A DNA stretch of 51,202 nt from Candidatus Altimarinota bacterium (GTDB lineage Bacteria; Patescibacteriota; Gracilibacteria; BD1-5; UBA6164), in NCBI GenBank assembly GCA_010119095.1, contig SAAG01000003.1:1-51202 (forward strand), read 5' to 3'. The notes under the pieces were generated by a model. The model saw only the letters and a program-made list of their open reading frames with translations. It was not told the DNA's origin and made no database searches. The translations under genes were made by a program, and so were the position numbers. Of this stretch, positions 32,493-45,297 are shown piece after piece (positions within the stretch are counted from its first letter, which is position 1; each line of letters begins with the position of its first letter).

Positions 32493-34307
32493 TTAATATA
32501 CTTCAAAAGAATCTCATGCTGAGAAAATATCTGTATTTCAGCTTGAGGTAATAGCAGGGAAGACATAATCGCATTTTCTTATTGTAGAATAAAAGTCGAT
32601 GAAATTCAGACAAGGACATGTATTACATATAACATTTCAATAGATTTTATTTTGACTTTTCTTTTCTAAGCAGTTATTTGTTAAATTATTAACTTCATTA
32701 TCGTTATATGATTCATCTAATTCACAAACTCAACTAATTCAGCAAATACTTTCATTTGTTGTATTGCAAACCTTTCAAGATGGACAACTACAATCATTAT
32801 TACATGGAGTTAAAACAGGACATCAACTATTACTAGCTTTTCAATATACTAAAGGACATAAATCATTGCAATCATTAATTCAATCAACATCACTATCCTG
32901 ATTTTCGCAATTTCATCAAATAGAGGATTTCACTAAAAGACTAGCACTTCAAATATTTCAATCAGAATCAGTAACTGTTAATGAGACATTATATATTCAT
33001 GATTCGTTATATATATAATCAATATTTTTTCAATTTCATTTTTCATTATTTCAAAAATTCCATACATATGTATAACTTCAATTTCATCATCATACAATTG
33101 AGTAAAATGATATAGGAAGAGGAGTAAATCATGAAATTGTATTTAAATCAATTGATACTGACAATTTATTTGATATTCCATTATTAGAAAAATATAATGA
33201 ATTATAAACCTCTCCTGAATTATTACATTTATCAACAACTGAAAGATATATGTACCGATTTCATTCATTTAAAAATGTAAAATCATTTATATATTTTCAA
33301 TACTTAATTATCTCTTCTCATGTTAATTGATTATAAAATTTCCATATATAGCCATTAATTTCATCAATTCATTCACTGCAAGATCATGTTGAAAATCACT
33401 TAAAATCAAATAGTGATTGATCTTGAGTAATTAAAGCTAAACTACAATTAGAATCATATGAATTACATGTACTGTCTATAATCTCGATTTTTAAAGCCAA
33501 ATTGTTAGTTTGAACATTGTTGCAACTATTTGTTTTTAACGAAATATAAGCCATTTTTAAAAAATCTTCTTTTGTTATAAGTTTTTTAGGATATATATTT
33601 CAGTCAGTTAATTCCAATAACTTATATATTTTTTGATTTCATAAATTATCATACTCAACTATTTCATATTCTAGAGCTTTCTTTATATATCAATAATATT
33701 GATTTGCAGTTCAATCAGTATTTTTAGCAGAAAAATCATTTGCTAAACTCTCAGTGATTTCTCAATCATTTATTTTTTCTATAATACTATTATTTTCTTC
33801 CTTTGAATAGATATTTGAGTTTCTTAAAATAACGGAAATTGCTTCTTCGAGAGATATATAATTATTTGGACAAAAAGGAGTTTTCAGAGCATTATAAGTT
33901 AAATTATCACATTTATGTCATACTGAATATGAATCAACATAATTATTATCCTCAGATAAAGCAATACAATATGAAAAATTGTTAGAACTAGTGACATCAA
34001 AATAAGGGTAACTTTCACCATACTTGCTTATGATATCCATTGAAGTATTAGGTTTAGTACACTTTTTACATAAAACTTCCATAGTTATTCAAACAAATTC
34101 ATCTCTTGATAATAAACTATAAGGATTAAAATTTCAATCAGAATCAGGATATATTGCTTGTCTATTAGATAATTCTTGTAATTGATTATAGTATTTATAA
34201 TCTTTTTCTATATCAGAAAATAGATTTTCGACAGGTATATTTGCAGAAAATACAAAATTATAAGTAGATATAAATAATATAAAGAATAAGTATTTAATAA
34301 ACTTCAT
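32493..34307 (-). CDS. Large secreted protein with SLH-like, PKD and thrombospondin type-3-like segments
   Basis: A 604-residue exported protein. The start MKFIKYLFFILFISTYNFVF plus SA is a signal peptide. Residues about 30-260 contain three SLH-like segments (for example YPDSDGNFNPYSLLSRDEFV). Near residue 410 a PKD-type domain follows: SYTYVWNFGNNEKG, then SGIYNVSLTVTDSDGN. A calcium-binding thrombospondin type-3-like motif is DSDVDGINDCNDLCP near residue 480. The last 120 residues are cysteine-rich (over 15 Cys), which suggests disulfides or metal binding outside the cell. It is probably wall-associated. It is the first gene of the operon with the AI-2E permease and lysS. Confidence 0.85.
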
Positions 34308-34498
34308 AATATGGTAATTAATTAATTATATATATAATAATAAAATACTAAAAAAAACAAGTTTTTTATTAATTTATATATATTGTTTTTGTCAAATGAT
34401 TTTTTTTGTTTATTTATTTCAAGTATGTTAAAATTTATTTATAGATTTAATAAGTATTTTACATAATCTAAAACTCTATTACTTTAATCTCCATATAT

Positions 34499-35008
34499 AT
34501 GTGATTAACAGAAATACTAAATGAAAAGAAAAGACAAGCAGAAAGTATAAAAAGTAAATACAAACTGCTTAAGAAAAATAAAATTCTATGAGTTATAGTA
34601 ATGGATAACAAAGAGATATTATCTGATTTATTAAAATGATTATCTGTATTACCTATTGATTTAATAGTATTATCAAAAGAAGAATTTTGACAATACAACT
34701 CAATGGTCTATATGGATAATATTGCGGATAATACCTTATTTTGAGTAGATTTTATTGTTTGTGATAACTGTATGTGAAAATTATGAGATTATCTAAAAAA
34801 ATGAATAGTTCCTATTGTATCTAAGAATAATTACTTAAATAATATTCTAAATGAGTTTAATCCAGTAAAAAGTGAATGAAATGCATTTTTTTACGAAGAA
34901 GATAATGTTTGGAGTATATTTTATGCTATAATTAGATACCTTGAAAATCACAAGTTTCCATATGATAATAGAAATCTAGTAAAAAATGTAATTGATATTT
35001 ACTATTAA
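34499..35008 (+). CDS. Hypothetical protein, faintly like the C-terminus of glycogen/starch synthase-type glycosyltransferases
   Basis: A 169-residue protein without signal peptide or TM segment. The N-terminal 20 residues are charged and helical. KGIVPIVSKNNYLNNILNEF near residue 105 and GNAFFYEEDNVWSIFYAIIR near residue 128 resemble the 'G.iPiv...gGL.d.v.df' and 'gnGf.f......l..ai.ra' blocks of GT5-type glycosyltransferases. No catalytic N-terminal domain is present, so activity is doubtful. An in-frame UAA just upstream at 34484 supports ATG 34499, which is followed directly by a UGA Gly codon. A terminator follows 20 bp after the stop. Confidence 0.7.
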
Positions 35009-35028
35009 TTAATTAAAATAATAATTAT

Positions 35029-35056
35029 AATCCCTTAATATAAAAAGGGATTTTTT
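35029..35056 (+). terminator. Rho-independent terminator
   Basis: Arms AATCCCTT (35029-35036) and AAGGGATT (35045-35052) with an 8-base loop, followed by TTTT. Confidence 0.78.
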
Positions 35057-35067
35057 AATACAATAAT

Positions 35068-35421
35068 ATGAATAATAAAGAAAAAAAAGGGGAGATAGAA
35101 AAATGGAATAAAATACTTGAAAAAGAATGATTATGATTGCTTAAAGATGAAATAGATGAATCTTCAACCGATTTATCATGGGAAAAAGCTGTAAATATGT
35201 GTGACTGAAGCTGTGAAAATTGTATTAATACAACTATTTGAGAAAATAATACTAGAATAAATGCTATTTTATGTTGTCCTTATCATCCAGAAACAAAAGA
35301 AGTGAGTGAAGAATGATATTGTCCTGAAATAAATTTAGAAACTTGATTGTGTAATATTTATAAAACAACAGATTATCCTTCCCAATGTGAGTGTTATCAT
35401 TGTAAAACTCATTGAAGATAA
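35068..35421 (+). CDS. Small cysteine-rich hypothetical protein
   Basis: A 117-residue protein of unknown function. The first 45 residues are charged and helical (EKWNKILEKEGLGLLKDEID). The rest holds ten cysteines and several histidines: MCDGSCENC, LCCPYHPETKEV, YCPEINL, LCNIYK and QCECYHCKTH. The spacing suggests two or more zinc-binding clusters. There is no signal peptide, so it is probably cytoplasmic. It lies between two terminators, 11 bp after the first, and is likely transcribed alone. Confidence 0.75.
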
Positions 35422-35454
35422 AATTAGAAATTTTAGTTTTTCTAATTTTTTTTT
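35420..35454 (+). terminator. Rho-independent terminator after the Cys-rich gene
   Basis: Arms AAAATTAGAAA (35420-35430) and TTTCTAATTTT (35439-35449), then further T. The left arm begins inside the stop codon of the Cys-rich gene. Confidence 0.7.
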
Positions 35455-35514
35455 GACTAAAAATAATAAAATAATACACTTTAAAAATATATTTACTAAT
35501 TCAAAAAATATAAA

Positions 35515-37812
35515 ATGTCAAAAAATCTAGTAATAGTAGAATCCCCAGCAAAATGAAAAACAATCGAAAAATTTCTATGAGCTGACTATAAAGTAGTAGC
35601 TTCTATGTGACATATTAGAGATCTTCCCGAAAAAGAGCTATGAGTAGATATAGAACATGATTTTACACCAAAGTACCAAATATCTAAAGAAAAAGTTAAA
35701 ACAGTTGATTCACTAAAAAGCTTAGCTTCAAAATCAAATGAAGTTTGGATAGCAACCGATGAGGATAGGGAATGAGAAGCAATCGGTTGGCATCTTTGTA
35801 ATGTTTTAAATTTAGATCCTACAAAAGTTAAAAGAATAGTATTTCATGAAATCACAAAAAAAGCAATTGAAGAAAGCATAAAAAAACCAAGAAATATAGA
35901 TGTAAATCTAGTTGATGCACAACAAGCAAGAAGGATACTTGATAGACTTGTTTGATACAAAGTTAGTCCTGTTCTTTGGAAAAAGATAAGAAAATGACTT
36001 TCAGCTTGAAGGGTACAGTCAGTTGCAGTTAAGATGATAGTAGAAAGAGAGAGAGAAATACTAGAATTTAAACCAAAAGAATCATGGAAATTGATTGCTA
36101 ATCTTGATTATAATAGCTTTAAATTTAAATCTATCTTAGAAAAAGTTTGATGAAAATCAAAGATACTTAATTCTCGTGAAGATGTAGATAAGCTTCTTTT
36201 AACATTACAACAAAATCTTGATTCAGTTAAACAAACAAAAGATAAAAACGATTATACTGTTTTAAATTCAAAGGTTGATTTAGAATTTATACTAAATGAT
36301 ACTGTTAAAAAAGATAGTAAAAGAAGTCCTTGAGCTCCATTTACTACTTCTACTATCCAACAAGAAGCAAGTCGTAAATTCTGATATGGAGTGAAACAAA
36401 CTATGATGATAGCTCAAAAACTATATGAATGAGTTGATTTATGATGATGAGAAAGACAATGATTAATTACATACATGAGAACTGATAGTGTAAACCTATC
36501 TAAATTTGCAATTGATTCAGCAAAAGAAGTTATAGAAAAACTATATTGAAAGGAATACCACAAAGAAAGACAATTTAAAACTAAACAAGCATCAGCTCAA
36601 GAAGCACATGAAGCTATCAGACCTGTTGATTTAACAAAAACACCTGAAAGCCTAAAAAATACTCTTGATGCTCAAGAATATAAATTATATGAACTAATTT
36701 GGAAGAGAACAATAGCAAGTCAAATGGAAGATGCTCAAATAGAAATAACTACAATGGATTTTTCACCAGTAATTAATTCAAATACAAATTGGATTACAAA
36801 AGGAGAAGTTATCAAATTTGATTGATTTATGAAGTTGTATATTGAGTGAAATGATGATGAAAACACTGATGAAGAAGAAGTTTCAAAATTACCAAAAATC
36901 AATATATGAGAAAAAGTTAATTGTGATGAATTAATTGCAAATCAGACATTCTCTCGTCCACCAGCTCGTTATACAGAAGCATCTCTTGTTAAAAAAATGG
37001 AATGAGAATGAATAGGAAGACCATCTACATATGCACCGACAATTTCTACAATTATTGATAGAGGTTATATCGAAAAATTTGAAAAAAAATACTTAAAACC
37101 AACTGAAATTGCTTTTACTACAACAGATTTCTTATGAAAATACTTTGAAAGAATGATGGATTATAAATTCACTTCACAAGTTGAAGAAGATTTTGATAAA
37201 GTAGCTGAGTGAGTTGAGAAATATCAAACTATGCTATCAAGATTTTGGGATTGAAGTCTTAAAAAAGACTTAGAAAATGCATGAGAAAATGCTGAAAAAG
37301 TGATAGAAATGGTTTGAAGAGCTTGTCCAGAATGTGGAAAAGACTTATTATATAAGTATAGTAAAACTTGAAAATTTATTGGTTGTAGTTGATATCCAGA
37401 ATGTAAATTTATTGAAAGAACAGAAAATGATAATCCAGGATTAGAAGCACTGAAAGCAAAATACGAATGAAAACCATGTCCTGAAGGTTGAACTATAGTT
37501 GTAAAAACAGGTAGATTTGGTCCATTTTTAGCCAGTTCAGAATATCCAGAAGTAAAACGGATAGGGAAGATTAAGTCTGAGAAAGATGAGATTCTTGAAG
37601 TAATTGTAAAAGAAAAGTGATTATTAATTGATTCAGAGTCTGGTGAAGAATTGGTAATAAAAAACTCAAGCAGATGACAATTTCTAGCAGCAAAGAAATA
37701 TCCTGAAGTGAAGATTGCAAAACCTATACCTAAAGAAGTATGGGACGAATTAAAAATAAGAATGCAAAAAATTGAAGAAGATAAAGAGCTGGAAAATGAA
37801 AATAATAATTAA
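35515..37812 (+). CDS. topA: DNA topoisomerase I
   Basis: TopA relaxes negative supercoils by a transient covalent bond to single-stranded DNA. The 765-residue protein has the Toprim start [31 protein letters not shown] and [15 protein letters not shown] with the metal-binding acidic residues. The catalytic tyrosine is Tyr320 in [29 protein letters not shown] and [20 protein letters not shown] follow. The C-terminal part holds a four-Cys zinc ribbon ([20 protein letters not shown] then CSGYPECKF) near residues 604-630, plus two degenerate repeats of the ribbon type ([18 protein letters not shown] and [15 protein letters not shown]). Confidence 0.96.
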
Positions 37813-37823
37813 TATTATTATAT

Positions 37824-38255
37824 ATGAGATTATGGTCAATTCATCCAAAGTACTTAGATTCAAAATGACTAGTTGCTTGTTGGAGAGAAGGACTACTAGC
37901 TAAAAATGTATTACTATGAAATACAAAATGATATAAAAATCATCCCCAATTAAACAGATTTAAAGCTTCTTTTGATCAAATAAAATCAATCGATGCTTTT
38001 TTGTATCAGATATATTTAGAAGCTAAAAGTAGGGGATACAATTTTACTCTTTCAAAAATAAATAAAATAGATTTAGCTTGAATTATTAGTGTTACAAAAT
38101 GACAATTAGACTATGAATTTAGTCATTTACTTAGTAAATTAGAACTAAGAGATAATTGTAAGTATAGAGAACTATTAAAAGAAAAAAATATAGAAAGTAA
38201 TTCTATATTTAAGATTATTGATTGAGAAATAGAAAAATGGGAAATAATTAATTAG
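37824..38255 (+). CDS. Pyrimidine-dimer DNA glycosylase family protein
   Basis: A 143-residue protein of the pyrimidine dimer DNA glycosylase/endonuclease V family (Pyr_excise). The N-terminus MRLWSIHPKYLDSKGLVACW then REGLLAKNVLLG, and KNHPQLNRFK near residue 50, are strongly typical of bacterial members. YLEAKSRGYNFTLSKI follows. The family removes UV-induced cyclobutane dimers. In phage T4 endonuclease V, residue 2 is the catalytic Thr; here it is Arg, as in the MRLWS-type group, so the exact chemistry of this subgroup is uncertain. It is 11 bp after topA and overlaps the convergent rhomboid gene by 8 bp. Confidence 0.85.
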
Positions 38256-38775
38256 TTTTCTTGTTTTTATTAAATAGAAAAAATACTACTCAAGAAACTG
38301 CTCAAAACAAATGTCCAATTAAACTAATTCAAGGGTAAAATCATATTATTATATTCACTATAATTGCTGTAACTCATCATTTGTATTCAGGATTCTTTTT
38401 AGTGAATAACTCCAATGTAAAATAAGTTAAAATGGCCATACAAAATCAACTAATTCAAACTGTATTTTCCTTTGTTAAAAAAAGTAGTGCTATTCAAACG
38501 AAAAAAGTATTAAAAACAAAGAAAATTATATATTTTGTTTTTCACATAATATCTTCTAATCAATTTCAAAATATATAAATAAAAATTGCATTAAAAATAA
38601 AATGTAGGATTCATGCATGAATAAATTGATATAGAAAAAATTGCATAAAAAATAAATGATACATAGACTCTCACAAAAAATTGTTATTTATTCAAAAATC
38701 ATTAATTCAAGTAACAAAAGTTGCTAAAGCAGTAACAATTGCAGAAATAATTATAAATATATTTGAAACAGTCAT
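38248..38775 (-). CDS. Rhomboid-family intramembrane serine protease
   Basis: A 175-residue membrane protein with about six TM helices. YQFIHAGILHFIFNAIFIYI near residue 46 is the HxxxHLxxN-type helix (Asn at the oxyanion position). The catalytic Ser lies in TVGISGFCMAILTYF (GxSG). The catalytic His lies in LIGHLFGAVSGVV near residue 155. The three key positions are intact, so an active protease is likely. Rhomboids cut TM segments of membrane proteins. It starts 2 bp after lgt on the same strand, a tight operon. Confidence 0.9.
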
Positions 38776-38777
38776 AT

Positions 38778-39581
38778 TTACTTACTTAACTTAATAAAAT
38801 AATATATTCAAGATATTAACATAGGAAAAGTTAATATTTCTCACATAGTTAGAAATCAAAATATATATCAAATTTGAGTATCAGGTACTCTAAAAAAGAT
38901 TTCTACAATAATTCTAAATATAGAATAAAATATTAAGAATAGTGCTGCAATTTGTCCGTCATACTTAGGTATAAACACATTATACCACTTTTTATGTAAT
39001 TTAAAACTAAAAATTTTATTATTATTTTCTTTGATTTTTTTAGCATAATGAAGAATTCAAAACAATACAATTCATTCTAAAAAAGCCTCTAATAATGGCG
39101 ATGGAAAATATCATACAGAATTAATATATATAGCAAATGGTCAGTTATAATTACTAAATCACAATAATTCTTTATTTAAATAATTTCATATTCTTCAAAA
39201 AAATAATCAAATTGGTAATGCATAACATAGATAATCAGCAAGCTTTAAAAATCAAACTTTATATTTTTTACTAAAAAAATACATTGCAAGTATAACTCAT
39301 ATAACTCATCAATGAAAACTCATTCATCATTCCCATACTTTAATTAAACTTCATGGATTATTTAAATAATAAGTCAAATCATAAAATAATATATATGCAA
39401 TTCTTCATCATAAGAGAACTCACAAAAAACTATATATCAATAAGTCATCCATTTTTTTAGTACTGATTTTAAGTCATTTTTTAATAATTATATAAGCTGT
39501 TAAAAATCAAATAGCATACATTAATCAATAATAACTTGGGGCTATTGTTATTCAAAAGATTTCTGTTTTAAATATATACAT
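38778..39581 (-). CDS. lgt: Prolipoprotein diacylglyceryl transferase Lgt
   Basis: Lgt moves diacylglycerol from phosphatidylglycerol to the lipobox cysteine of prolipoproteins. The 267-residue polytopic protein has the family motifs GGRIAYILFYDL near residue 60, VWEGGMSFHGGVIGVILAMY near residue 90, and the signature LPIGLFFGRIGNYLNKELLG near residue 135, with the essential Arg and Asn-Glu positions. FPSPLLEAFLEG matches the 'hPsqlYEa' stretch. The start is ATG 39581, with a 263-bp divergent intergenic region upstream. It implies that the cell makes lipoproteins. Confidence 0.92.
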
Positions 39582-39695
39582 AAAAATTATATTGTAACAA
39601 TTAATAATATTTTGTTAATTTAGTGGCTTTTATTTCATCATATTAATAAATATATACTTGACATTTGTATATTTTTATTAAAAATCACCAAATAT

Positions 39696-39724
39696 TTGAC
39701 ATTACACAAAATATGTTGCATAAT
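39696..39724 (+). promoter_or_regulatory. Candidate sigma-70-type promoter for the M23 peptidase gene
   Basis: TTGACA at 39696-39701 and CATAAT at 39719-39724 with a 17-bp spacer, about 120 bp upstream of the start at 39845. A second TTGACA lies at 39658-39663. The 263-bp divergent region 39582-39844 holds no gene. Confidence 0.5.
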
Positions 39725-39844
39725 TTATTTAGAAATAATTAATTACACACAAATTAGTTTATCTGTCAATATATATAATATAGTTTATTAAAACTAATTA
39801 TATACAAAAAACATTTAAATAAAAATTATTTCTAAAAATAATAT

Positions 39845-42220
39845 ATGAGAGCAAAAATAAAAAAAACTGTTGGTATATTTATGATACTACTCATTGTACT
39901 ACCACCAGAAATAACTAGGTCTGAGAGTCCTAAAGTCGTATATCCTTTACAACAGGTATCTAAATTAGAGTGTAGATATGAAAATTTCACTGATTTAGAT
40001 GGTTCATGTAAAGAAAACTTAAAGATATTAAAAACAAATGATTATAAAAAATATTCAGAACAGAGCGACTGATATAACGATTATACAAGAAGGTATAGTG
40101 TTTTATGGTGAGCTAGCTACACATATTGATGGGATGTATGAAACTGATGACATATGTGAGTAGATATAGCTACTTCAGAATGAACTCCTGTTTATGCTAT
40201 GGCTGATTGAGAAATTATAATTGCAAAAAATAAATTAGAATTTTGAAACTTAATAAGCATTAAACATGAAATAAATTGAAAGAAAATAGTTTCAAATTAT
40301 GCACATTTATCAAAAATAAGTGTTAAAGAATGAGAAAAAGTTAGTGCATGAGAAAAAATATGAGAAGTTTGAAGTACATGAAATTCTACTTGAAACCATT
40401 TGCATTTTCAAATAGATTTACAAACAAAAAGTTCTCCTGCATATTATAGTTATGATACTTGTCCATATTCATATAATGACATAGTCAATGAATGAAAATG
40501 TTTTAATGAACTACAAAATATAACTGTTGATCCGTTATCATTTTTAGAAACTTCATGAGCTATATTAAATAATATTGTAATTAAAGAAGTTACTGTAAAA
40601 GCAAAAACAACTACTAATTCAACAGTATCAGCATGAAATGCTAGCAATATATTTAATTCTACTATTTATATAGACTCTTCATTTGATGATATAGTTGAAG
40701 TACAAAAAATATATAAGGCTTTATGATACTACAAATGAAAAATTGATTGAAATTATAATTCAGTAATTAATGATATAATTAAATATCAGTTAGATAAAAA
40801 AATTATAGCAAGTAAAAGTGATGATTGAGCATGATATTTTTGACCAAAAACTAGAGCACAAACAAAAATTGATTATAATAAATATTTAGCAATAAAAGAT
40901 AAAGATAATTCTGTAAAAACAGAAGTTGCTTCATGAACTCAAAAAGTCGAAACAATTAGTAGAAATTGAATGTTAACAAGAGAAGAAATAGAAGAAAGAG
41001 AAATAAATGAGTTTAAGAAAAAATATGATATTGAAATACAATTTGATGATATTTGAACAAATGTATGAGTTTGAACAAGTAAAAAAATCTGATTGACTAT
41101 AAAAGATAAGAAATGAAAATGATATAAATGAAATACTCCTTATCCAATAAGTTTTACAGTTGATACTTGAGTTGTTGAAGTATTTCCTAAGAAATTCTAT
41201 AATTTTAGTAATTGAAAAAGAGACATTACTCTAACAGGTAAAAAAACTTGAAATACTACACTATATGTAAAAATGTGATCAAAAACAATTAAGTCTGTTT
41301 CATTAAAAATATTTGATAGTTGAAAAGATATTAATCCAAAATCTGCTATTGTTTTAGCAAAATCAAAAGTAATTATTTGAAACACAAATGAGTGAGCAAT
41401 AATGCTAAAAGATGACAAGTGAAGTAGATTAATTAATCTAAAATATAATTGAACATTTGATTTAAAAGCAGAATGAAATGCAAAATTATGTATAAAAAGC
41501 TGAAATTCAAAAGATTTAAAAAACATTATGAAAAAGGAATGTCTTGAAAAAGACTATGTAAAAAATAAAATAATTTCATATAATGATACAGTATGATGAA
41601 TAGTAGTATTTAATTATAAAGTATTTGATGATCAAGCAAAAATAAAACTTTACTCATTTAATGAAAAGAAGGACTTAATTACACTTAGTATTAAATCTGA
41701 TGCCCCTAAATGATTAACTGAAAGTTATGCATATTACGATGAGATTATTACATTACTTGAAAATAATATTGCTACATCTGAATTAAAACAATGATACTTC
41801 TTAGAAAAAAGAACAATGACTGAGAAAGAAGCAGTTACATGGATAAAAGATTCATTGAAAGCTATTAAAAAAGATACAGTAGATAAAAATATAATTGCAG
41901 TAATAGATGCAAATATTGAATCTATAGAAAAAGAAAATGTAAGTTCATTTAATTCTATAACAAGAAAAGATTTTTTAGATAAAGTATATAAATACTTAGT
42001 ATTCAATAAAAATACATCTGTGTCAATAACATACAGAGATCTAGAAAATGAAGACAATAAAAAAGCTAATACAATTTTTGATAAAACTAATACATGGAAA
42101 GATAAGTTTTGAGAAAATTATTATCAACCATATCAACATATAACTAGATGAGAATGAGCATATGTTATTACTCGTGCAATAGATAGAACAAGAAATTGAA
42201 CTCTAACTTTATGAAAATAA
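39845..42220 (+). CDS. Secreted M23 peptidase with peptidoglycan-binding domain
   Basis: A 791-residue exported peptidoglycan endopeptidase. The N-terminus TVGIFMILLIVLPPEITRSE is a signal peptide. The M23 (LytM) domain has the zinc ligands His103 and Asp107 in GWHMGVDIATSEGTPVYA, and HLHFQ with His185 and His187; the GNLISIKHE and VSAGEKIGEVGSTGNSTGNH loops are typical. A PG_binding_1-like domain follows near residue 275 (VQKIYKALGYYKGKIDGNYN, then YFGPKTRAQ). The remaining 450 residues include beta-rich and coiled parts that I do not recognise. It probably remodels the wall or acts on neighbouring cells; the latter is speculation. Confidence 0.9.
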
Positions 42221-42258
42221 TAAAACAAAAATAAATTTAATTTATAATTGAAATAAAT

Positions 42259-42729
42259 ATGAGAAAACAATATAATACACAATTAGCTTTAGAATCTATT
42301 CCAGAAGCAAAAAAAATTGATACAATTGAAAAACAACAAGAACTGTTTAAATCAAAAATAGATTGATTATTAATTTCAAAAGATATTTTAGATAATCAAT
42401 CAATATATAGATGATGAATAAACAAGATTTTAAAAAATGCTCCAACAATTAAAGAATTTAAAAGAGATTTAAAATGATGGAATAAATGAATTGAAACAAT
42501 AATTGATAATCCATTAGAACTAGTAACTAAAGAAGTATGAATGAAATTAAAAGGTATATTAGAGTGAAAGTGAATCAAATTACCTAAATTAACAACTGAA
42601 ACAATAACTAAAGTAAATGCAAAAGATAGAAATGATTTACAAAATAAAATAAAAGTAATGTTACAACCATTTTGACTATGAAGTTGAGCTTCAGATGATT
42701 ATAATTACTCCAGAGTAGTTAATGTCTAA
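42259..42729 (+). CDS. Hypothetical protein downstream of the M23 peptidase
   Basis: A 156-residue, basic, mostly helical protein that I do not recognise. Segments such as SIPEAKKIDTIEKQQELFKS and KNAPTIKEFKRDLKGWNKGI suggest helices; EVGMKLKGILEGKGIKLPKL is lysine-rich. No signal peptide, TM segment or cysteines are visible. It begins 38 bp after the M23 gene and is followed by a strong terminator, so the two are probably one transcript. Confidence 0.75.
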
Positions 42730-42748
42730 ATTTATCATCATACAAAAA

Positions 42749-42780
42749 CAAAAAAGTATTAGAGGTCTAATACTTTTTTG
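42749..42780 (+). terminator. Rho-independent terminator before the lysine cluster
   Basis: A 15-bp perfect inverted repeat (CAAAAAAGTATTAGA with TCTAATACTTTTTTG) around a 2-base centre, 19 bp after the stop of the preceding gene. Confidence 0.8.
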
Positions 42781-42801
42781 TTGCTTTAAAATAGAAAAAG
42801 T

Positions 42802-42828
42802 TTGATTTTTTATATTTTATTATATACT
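42802..42828 (+). promoter_or_regulatory. Candidate promoter of lysC
   Basis: TTGATT at 42802-42807 and TATACT at 42823-42828 with a 15-bp spacer, 32 bp before the lysC start and after a terminator. Confidence 0.4.
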
Positions 42829-42860
42829 AGAATAATTCCAATAATTTCTAACATATAAAT

Positions 42861-44195
<1,335 letters not shown>

Positions 44196-44234
44196 TATAG
44201 TTAATATTACATTTATATCATAACTTTAATAATT

Positions 44235-45239
44235 ATGTACAATATTTGAATAGTTTGAGCTACTTGAGCTGTATGAATTGAAATGATAAATTGTCTGTAT
44301 GATTTAAAAATACCTATTAATAAACTTAAACTTTGAGCATCTGCTCGTTCAGCATGAAATAAACTTAAAACACAATTTTGAGAATTGATTATAGAAGAAG
44401 TAAATGAAGAATTTTTTGATTGACTTGACTATGCACTTTTTTCAGCTGGGTGAGATAATTCAAAATTATTCGCCCCAATTGCCAATAAAAAATGAGTAGT
44501 AGTTATTGATAACTCATCAGCATTTAGATATGATAAAGATGTTCCTTTAATTGTGCCACAAATTAATCCTGAAGCTATTTGAAATGCTATGATAATTGCA
44601 AATCCAAATTGTACTACAGCAATTCTATGAGTAGCAGTATATCCAATTTATAAAAAATATGGTTTAAAAAAGATGATAGTTTCAACTTACCAAGCTACAA
44701 GTTGAGCTGGAGCAAAAGGTATGGAAGAATTAATTGAAAATACTAAAAAATATCTAAATAATGAAAAAAGAGAATCAAAAGTTTTTGCTCACGATATAGC
44801 ATTTAACTTAATTCCACATATTGATAAGTTTCAAGATAATTGATATACAAAAGAGGAAATGAAAGTAACATGGGAAACTCACAAGATTTTCTGAGATGAT
44901 AGTATCAAGATTAGTTGTACTGCAGTAAGAATACCAACACTCAGAGCACATAGTGAAAGTATCGTTTTAAAAACTGATAGAGAAGTAGATATAGATGATA
45001 TCAAAAAACTATTGAAAAACTCACCTTGAGTAAAATTGGTTGATGATATAGAACATAACATATACCCAATGCCAATGAATGCAATGTGAAAATACGATGT
45101 AGAAGTAGGTAGAATTAGAAAAAATATAGTATTTTGAGACCATTGAATAGAATTATTTGTATCATGAGATCAATTACTTAGATGAGCTGCACTAAATGCA
45201 GTTGAAATACTTAAAATAATTATTGATAAGAAAAGATAA
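44235..45239 (+). CDS. asd: Aspartate-semialdehyde dehydrogenase
   Basis: Asd reduces aspartyl phosphate to aspartate semialdehyde with NADPH. The 334-residue protein has the nucleotide-binding start NIGIVGATGAVGIEMI, LFSAGGDNSKLFAP, VIDNSSAFR, and the active-site IIANPNCTTAIL with Cys126. YQATSGAGAKGMEEL and the catalytic His in VRIPTLRAHSES follow. All motifs of bacterial Asd are intact. The product feeds both homoserine (hom) and dihydrodipicolinate (dapA), both encoded downstream. Confidence 0.96.
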
Positions 45240-45297
45240 ATTACTATAATTACTATTGTAATGACATTTTTTAATATATTACTTAACTAAACAAACT

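Noticed and set aside
34308-34498. A small gene in the divergent region upstream of the PKD protein
   Set aside because: Very AT-rich with many UAA stops in all frames. A TTTCAAGTATgTTAAA stretch here resembles one near 26138, but two copies are too few to call a motif.
41816-42112. Plus-strand 98-residue frame as a separate gene
   Set aside because: It is an internal part of the M23 peptidase frame, bounded only by UGA codons that are read as Gly.
42730-42860. Lysine riboswitch or T-box upstream of lysC
   Set aside because: After the terminator of the previous gene only about 80 A/T-rich bases remain, with no structured element or T-box motif.
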